Positions 6,944-10,264 of a stretch of 10,264 bases of DNA are shown here, piece after piece. The stretch comes from Methylomonas sp. (GTDB taxonomy: Bacteria > Pseudomonadota > Gammaproteobacteria > Methylococcales > Methylomonadaceae): NCBI GenBank assembly GCA_028688235.1, contig JAQTYP010000084.1, forward strand, positions 1-10,264, given 5' to 3'. The notes beneath the pieces were generated by a model. The model was not told where the DNA came from. It worked only from the letters and a program-made list of their open reading frames with translations, and did not search any database. The translations under genes were made by a program, and so were the position numbers. Each line of letters begins with the position of its first letter. The stretch's first letter is position 1.

Positions 6944-8164
6944 ATGAATTTATCGCCACCTATGCCGCTACGTTATCGAGCACTATCAATCGGCGAACAG
7001 TTTTTACCTTTTTTTATCGTCGCTATCCATTTTTCGACCTCGGCGACCCTGGCATTCTGGATACTCATCGCCACGCTCTGGCTAGCGAGCTTCAGCATGA
7101 AATCCGCGAGAAATGTCCTCGAGCAATCACCCAGCGCGCTTTACGCCTTGATATTGTTCGCAGTGCTGGCGTTCAGTGTCGTTTATTCCACCGCGCCGTT
7201 GCCAAAGGCTTTCGGTGCTTTGTTTAAATATCGAGTTTTACTCTTACCCTTGATTCTGATCCCCTTTCTCAGTTCGGAACAAACCCGAAATCGCTCGGAG
7301 AAATTTCTGCTCGCCGCATTGATAACTACGATGCTTATTTCCTGCGCGGCTTACGCCGGATTAATCTCCACCGAATTGGCCTATGTCCCTCTGAAAAATC
7401 GGATAACCCATAGCTTGTTCATGGCGTTTTTGGGGTTTTTCTGTCTGCATCGCCTTTATGAACGGGATCGGCATCGGCTATTTTGGATACTTGTTTTGAT
7501 TTTGGCCGGTTTTAATCTGTTTATCGTGGGTGACGGTAGAACCGGGCAACTGGCATTTTTATTGTTATCGGCATTGTTTTTCCTGCAGGTATTCAGCGCC
7601 AGAACCGCCATCATATTAGCCGCCGTTACGCTTGCAGCGTTTACGGCATTTATGTTTCTGTCGCCCCACGCCGCACGTTTCTTCGACGGCATCAACGAAT
7701 CGGCCTTATTTTTCCGGCACGACAATAGCGTAACGGAAACCTCCATGGGCTTACGCCTGGGATGGTGGCGCGATACACTTGACATCATCGCGCAATCGCC
7801 GTGGATAGGGCAGGGCATAGGCGGTCTTGCCTTCAGATATCAACAGGTCTTTCCCCATCAGCCGGTAGTCGTCAATCCACATAACGAATACTTATTGATG
7901 ACGGCTCAACTGGGTTTACCGGGCTTGTTGTTGTTTCTGGCATTTCTTGCATCGATACTTAGACAAGCAACAAGATTGCCGCAATCGAAACGCTGGCTAT
8001 TACAAGGTCTCTGGCTATTGTTGGCAATCAGCTGTCTTTTCAACTCATCTTTATTGGACCATACGGAAGGACACTGGTTTTTGACTCTCGTTGCGCTCTA
8101 TTCGGCATCCGACGCAATGCTTTATGCAACGAAGATGAACTCGGGTGATGCACCGGCTTCATGA
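6944..8164 (+). CDS. waaL: O-antigen ligase (WaaL, Wzy_C family)
   Basis: The 406-residue polytopic inner-membrane protein has many hydrophobic segments and the Wzy_C signature. O-antigen ligases transfer undecaprenyl-linked O-polysaccharide to lipid A-core in the periplasm. Visible landmarks are GDGRTGQLAF (196-205) with the conserved Arg199, a large periplasmic-type loop from about 238 to 320 containing SMGLRLGWWRD (267-277), GQGIGG (289-294) and NPHNEYL (311-317) with the His313 expected for catalysis, then closing membrane segments and FNSSLLDHTEGHWF (366-379). Related Wzy polymerases share the domain. The setting among core glycosyltransferases and the NPHNEYL/GRTGQL pair favour ligase. 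A second in-frame ATG at 6962 is possible, and neither start has a clear ribosome binding site. The TGA stop overlaps the ATG of a 42-codon ORF as ATGA. Confidence 0.88.
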   Translation: MNLSPPMPLRYRALSIGEQFLPFFIVAIHFSTSATLAFWILIATLWLASFSMKSARNVLEQSPSALYALILFAVLAFSVVYSTAPLPKAFGALFKYRVLLLPLILIPFLSSEQTRNRSEKFLLAALITTMLISCAAYAGLISTELAYVPLKNRITHSLFMAFLGFFCLHRLYERDRHRLFWILVLILAGFNLFIVGDGRTGQLAFLLLSALFFLQVFSARTAIILAAVTLAAFTAFMFLSPHAARFFDGINESALFFRHDNSVTETSMGLRLGWWRDTLDIIAQSPWIGQGIGGLAFRYQQVFPHQPVVVNPHNEYLLMTAQLGLPGLLLFLAFLASILRQATRLPQSKRWLLQGLWLLLAISCLFNSSLLDHTEGHWFLTLVALYSASDAMLYATKMNSGDAPAS

Positions 8165-8289
8165 GCGATAATTTCATGCGAACACAAGTATCATTCAGCC
8201 TAAATACCGGCTGTTTATTGCCGTCGATATTTGTTACATTGCTCCGGCATCGTCATCCGAAACCCACAAAAATATTTCTTAAATTTTAA
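8161..8289 (+). CDS. Candidate small protein, 42 residues, coupled to waaL stop
   Basis: An ORF of 42 codons starts with ATG whose last two bases belong to the waaL TGA (ATGA), a layout typical of translational coupling. It ends eight bases before the next gene's ATG, so it nearly fills the 133-base gap. It begins MSDNFMRTQ, has a short hydrophobic stretch GCLLPSIFVTLL (17-28) and a basic tail (RHRHPKPTK, then IFLKF). I recognise no family. A GGTGA lies about 12 bases upstream, a little far for a ribosome binding site. A chance ORF of this length is not rare, so this is a candidate only; the alternative is a non-coding spacer. Confidence 0.25.
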   Translation: MSDNFMRTQVSFSLNTGCLLPSIFVTLLRHRHPKPTKIFLKF

Positions 8290-8297
8290 ACCTTCCA

Positions 8298-9098
8298 ATG
8301 ACTGAATTCCTTTCGCCGTCACTCAGCGTCTACATCATCGCCTACAACGAAGCCGATAAAATTGCCGATGCGGTTAAAAGCGTATTATGGGCCGACGAGA
8401 TATTGGTATTGGACTCGAACAGTACGGACGAAACGGCAAAAATTGCCGAAGAACTCGGCGCGACCGTCAAACAGATTCCGTTTACCACGTTCGGCAAGCT
8501 ACGCAACGACGCCATCGCCGCTTGTAGTCATGACTGGGTTTTCAGCCTGGATTCGGACGAACGCTGCACGCCGGAAGCCCGGCAAGAAATTCAAAGCATC
8601 CTGGCGAACCCGACTGCCGACGCCTATTTCGTACCCCGCCGAAACTGGTTTATGGGCCGCTGGATCAAGCATTGCGGCTGGTATCCCGATTATCGGCAAC
8701 CGCAGTTGTTCAGAAAACACGCCATGGTTTTCGATGACGCTGCCGAAGTGCACGAAGGTTATACATTGAATGGTCGGGTAGCTTACTTTAAGCATGCGAT
8801 TATTCAAATACCGTATCAAAATCTGGATCAGTTAATTCATAAAATGCAACGCTATTCCTCGCTAGGAGCCATTAAACTCGAACGCAACGGTAAATCGCTC
8901 GGTATGGGGATAGCATTAGGCCGCGCCTTTTGGACATTTTTCAGAATTTATTTCTTAAAGCTCGGGATTCTGGATGGTTGGGCAGGTTTCGTCATCGCCT
9001 TCGGAAATTTCGAAGGCACTTTCTATCGCTACGCCAAAGCCACGACTGCCAAAATGAGTTGGAAGCCTGCCGACGACTCCACGGCGCCACGCCTATAA
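8298..9098 (+). CDS. Glycosyltransferase family 2, WaaE/LgtF-type LPS core enzyme
   Basis: The 266-residue GT-A protein resembles the WaaE/KdtX and LgtF group, which adds glucose in beta-1,4 linkage to heptose I of the LPS inner core using UDP-glucose. Visible features are LSVYIIAYNEADKI (9-22) at the first beta strand, SVLWADEILVLDSNSTDET (28-46) for nucleotide-sugar binding, the metal-binding DSDER (85-89), the group-specific segment RRNWFMGRWIKHCGWYPDYR (114-133), QPQLFRK (134-140) and VHEGY (151-155). A hydrophobic helix near 205-235 may attach it to the inner membrane. No Shine-Dalgarno sequence is seen (AAACCTTCCA precedes the ATG), so translation may be coupled to upstream reading. It ends five bases before the next glycosyltransferase. 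The sugar and acceptor are inferred from family likeness. Confidence 0.9.
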   Translation: MTEFLSPSLSVYIIAYNEADKIADAVKSVLWADEILVLDSNSTDETAKIAEELGATVKQIPFTTFGKLRNDAIAACSHDWVFSLDSDERCTPEARQEIQSILANPTADAYFVPRRNWFMGRWIKHCGWYPDYRQPQLFRKHAMVFDDAAEVHEGYTLNGRVAYFKHAIIQIPYQNLDQLIHKMQRYSSLGAIKLERNGKSLGMGIALGRAFWTFFRIYFLKLGILDGWAGFVIAFGNFEGTFYRYAKATTAKMSWKPADDSTAPRL

Positions 9099-9103
9099 AA
9101 TGA

Positions 9104-9949
9104 ATGTCTGAGTTAATTTCGGTCATCGTCACAACCTACAACTGGCCGGAAGCCCTTGCTGCGAGTTTAAACAGCTTACTGGTTCAACAAGACCGGCATT
9201 TCGAAATCATCGTTGCCGACGACGGCTCGAGAGCGGAAACGCATCGGCTCATTTCCGATTTTCGTCGAAATAGTCTCATTGCCATTCAACATGTTCATCA
9301 CGAAGACAAGGGTTTTAGAGCTGGAACCATCCGAAACAAGGCCGTCGCAGCAAGCTCCGGTCGTTATCTGCTGTTTATAGACGGCGACTGTATTGCCTTA
9401 CCGAATTTTATCCAGCGTCATCGTGAACTCGCCGAGCAGAGTTATTTCGTGCCCGGCAACCGCATCCTTGTAAGCCAAGCCTATACCGAACAGGTCTTAC
9501 AGCAAAACATAGCGCTGCATTTTGGCAGTTTTCTGTTTTTTGCTAAATTATGGCTGCAAAGGCACATCAATCGTTTGTTACCGCTAATCTATTGGAATTT
9601 TAAGGATTGGCGCTACCGGCAGCCGGAATATTGGCAGAAAGCCATGACCTGTAATCTGGCGATTTGGAAAAGCGACTTTATCGCGACAAACGGCTTCGAC
9701 GAGATATACGAAGGCTGGGGTTACGAAGATTCCGATCTTGTGATCCGTTTGATCCATCACGGTGTCAAACGCAAGGAAGGGCGATTTGCCGCGCCGGTTT
9801 TACACCTTTGGCACCGGCAAAACGACAGAAGTCAACATGACCAGAATTATCAGCGTCTACTGCAGCGTCTTAACGATAAATCATTGATTCGTGCCGATCG
9901 CGGCGTCGATCAATATCTAAACACCGCAAAAATTCAGGAACGCACATAA
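9104..9949 (+). CDS. Glycosyltransferase family 2 with Glyco_transf_7C-like C-terminus
   Basis: The 281-residue protein has a GT-A core: ISVIVTTYN (5-13), FEIIVADDGS (33-42), HEDKGFRAGTIRNKA (66-80) and the metal-binding FIDGDC with Asp93 and Asp95 (91-96). The C-terminal part has GFDEIYEGWGYEDSDL (197-212), the GWGxEDxDL motif of galactosyltransferase-type C-terminal domains, with Glu208/Asp209 as likely catalytic acids, and then LHLWHRQ (233-239). It should transfer a hexose or hexosamine in outer-core LPS synthesis at the cytoplasmic membrane face. Donor and acceptor cannot be read from the sequence. It follows the WaaE-type gene by five bases, so the two are surely co-transcribed. An out-of-frame ATG at 9100 leads nowhere. 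No ribosome binding site is evident. Confidence 0.87.
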   Translation: MSELISVIVTTYNWPEALAASLNSLLVQQDRHFEIIVADDGSRAETHRLISDFRRNSLIAIQHVHHEDKGFRAGTIRNKAVAASSGRYLLFIDGDCIALPNFIQRHRELAEQSYFVPGNRILVSQAYTEQVLQQNIALHFGSFLFFAKLWLQRHINRLLPLIYWNFKDWRYRQPEYWQKAMTCNLAIWKSDFIATNGFDEIYEGWGYEDSDLVIRLIHHGVKRKEGRFAAPVLHLWHRQNDRSQHDQNYQRLLQRLNDKSLIRADRGVDQYLNTAKIQERT

Positions 9950-10059
9950 GATAACTTCGACATCGAGCGATTGTCCAAACTACGAGGGCTGTATCCATTT
10001 TGCTAGCTGCCCGCGCAATTGCTTTGCTAGGAGAGTCTGTCCGAGAACTAGCACTCACC

Positions 10060-10264
10060 GTGCACGCACCAACAACATGGCTTCGTCGCGAGTTAAACTG
10101 CAGCTTCCACAAGTTGCATGTGCTGGAAGCCTTCAATGGCCAGTATTTCTTCAACCTGCCCGACGAAAAAAGCCAGACCGATAGCGCCAACAGGGGCTTG
10201 TCGATTGCGTCGTCTAGCGTGGACGGCGTGCCGCCCACGCTGTACGTATCCGTCTTCGAGGGGC
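10060..10264 (+). CDS. Hypothetical protein, partial, runs off the window; start uncertain
   Basis: One rightward frame is free of stops from 9955 to the window edge (about 103 codons). From about 10060 its third codon positions become markedly GC-rich (roughly three quarters or more), as expected for coding sequence. It has no ATG; GTG at 10060 is the best candidate, with TTG at 10000 or 10024 as alternatives, and none has a well-placed ribosome binding site. The peptide from the GTG includes HAPTTWLRREL, then FNGQYFFNLPDEKSQTD and PPTLYVSVFEG near the edge. I recognise no family. It could be the true 5' end of a gene or a headless fragment left by rearrangement. The stretch 9950-10059 holds no other feature I can support apart from an 8-base direct repeat, TTTGCTAG at 9999 and 10023. 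Confidence 0.35.
   Translation, partial: MHAPTTWLRRELNCSFHKLHVLEAFNGQYFFNLPDEKSQTDSANRGLSIASSSVDGVPPTLYVSVFEG

Noticed and set aside
6930..6947. Five-codon mini-ORF (ATG at 6930) ending in TGA that overlaps the waaL ATG
   Set aside because: The arrangement looks like a coupling leader but the ORF is tiny, has no ribosome binding site and no attenuator-like structure is visible, so chance is the simpler reading.
9999..10030. 8-base direct repeat TTTGCTAG with 24-base period as an attachment site or target duplication
   Set aside because: Too short, with no mobile element between or beside the copies.
10103..10130. Inverted repeat GCTTCCA/TGGAAGC
   Set aside because: Seven base pairs with a 14-base loop, no T tract and inside the putative coding frame; within what chance gives in this length.
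9870..10238. A 122-codon minus-strand ORF at the right edge
   Set aside because: It overlaps the 3' end of the well-supported GT2 gene, has unconvincing composition (rich in Ser and Arg with no motif) and mirrors the open plus-strand frame, so it is most likely a shadow.

Overview
The window looks like part of a gammaproteobacterial chromosome of roughly 50% GC. The gene families (YicC, RNase PH, RdgB, MsbA, WaaL) and the style of the proteins suggest a free-living gammaproteobacterium. A methanotroph-type relative (Methylococcales) is possible, but that placement is inference and no marker gene settles it. There are no tRNA, rRNA, CRISPR or insertion-sequence features that I can support.

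Left part (1-2837): the 5' half of yicC runs leftward off the edge. It is divergent, across a 44-base gap, from a Hanks-type Ser/Thr protein kinase gene. The kinase gene is followed on the same strand by rph (RNase PH) and rdgB (the house-cleaning NTP pyrophosphatase). A perfect TATAAT lies before the kinase and another before rph. This block concerns RNA turnover and nucleotide-pool cleaning, with a signalling kinase set between two RNases.

Middle (2838-5785): a sugar-kinase-like phosphotransferase of the APH/N-acetylhexosamine kinase type continues rightward. It meets msbA (lipid A-core flippase, minus strand) tail to tail with only 6 bases between the stops. msbA is divergent from the next block.

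Right part (5837-9949): four same-strand genes form an LPS core/O-antigen assembly cluster: a GT9 heptosyltransferase-like enzyme, a WaaL-type O-antigen ligase, a WaaE/LgtF-type GT2 enzyme and a second GT2 enzyme with a Glyco_transf_7C-like C-terminus. The GTs are expected to build the core on lipid A at the inner face of the inner membrane. MsbA flips the product, and WaaL attaches O-antigen on the periplasmic side. A 42-codon ORF (8161-8289) starts inside the waaL stop codon as ATGA and nearly fills the gap before the next gene; it is a candidate small protein.

Far right (9950-10264): no complete gene. One rightward frame is open from 9955 to the end of the window with GC-rich third positions from about 10060. 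It probably holds the start of, or a fragment of, a gene I do not recognise.

Nothing here is a clearly new system. The points most worth a second look are the kinase's non-RD catalytic loop and its setting, the small ORF after waaL, the unassigned sugar phosphotransferase, and the unidentified ORF at the right edge.
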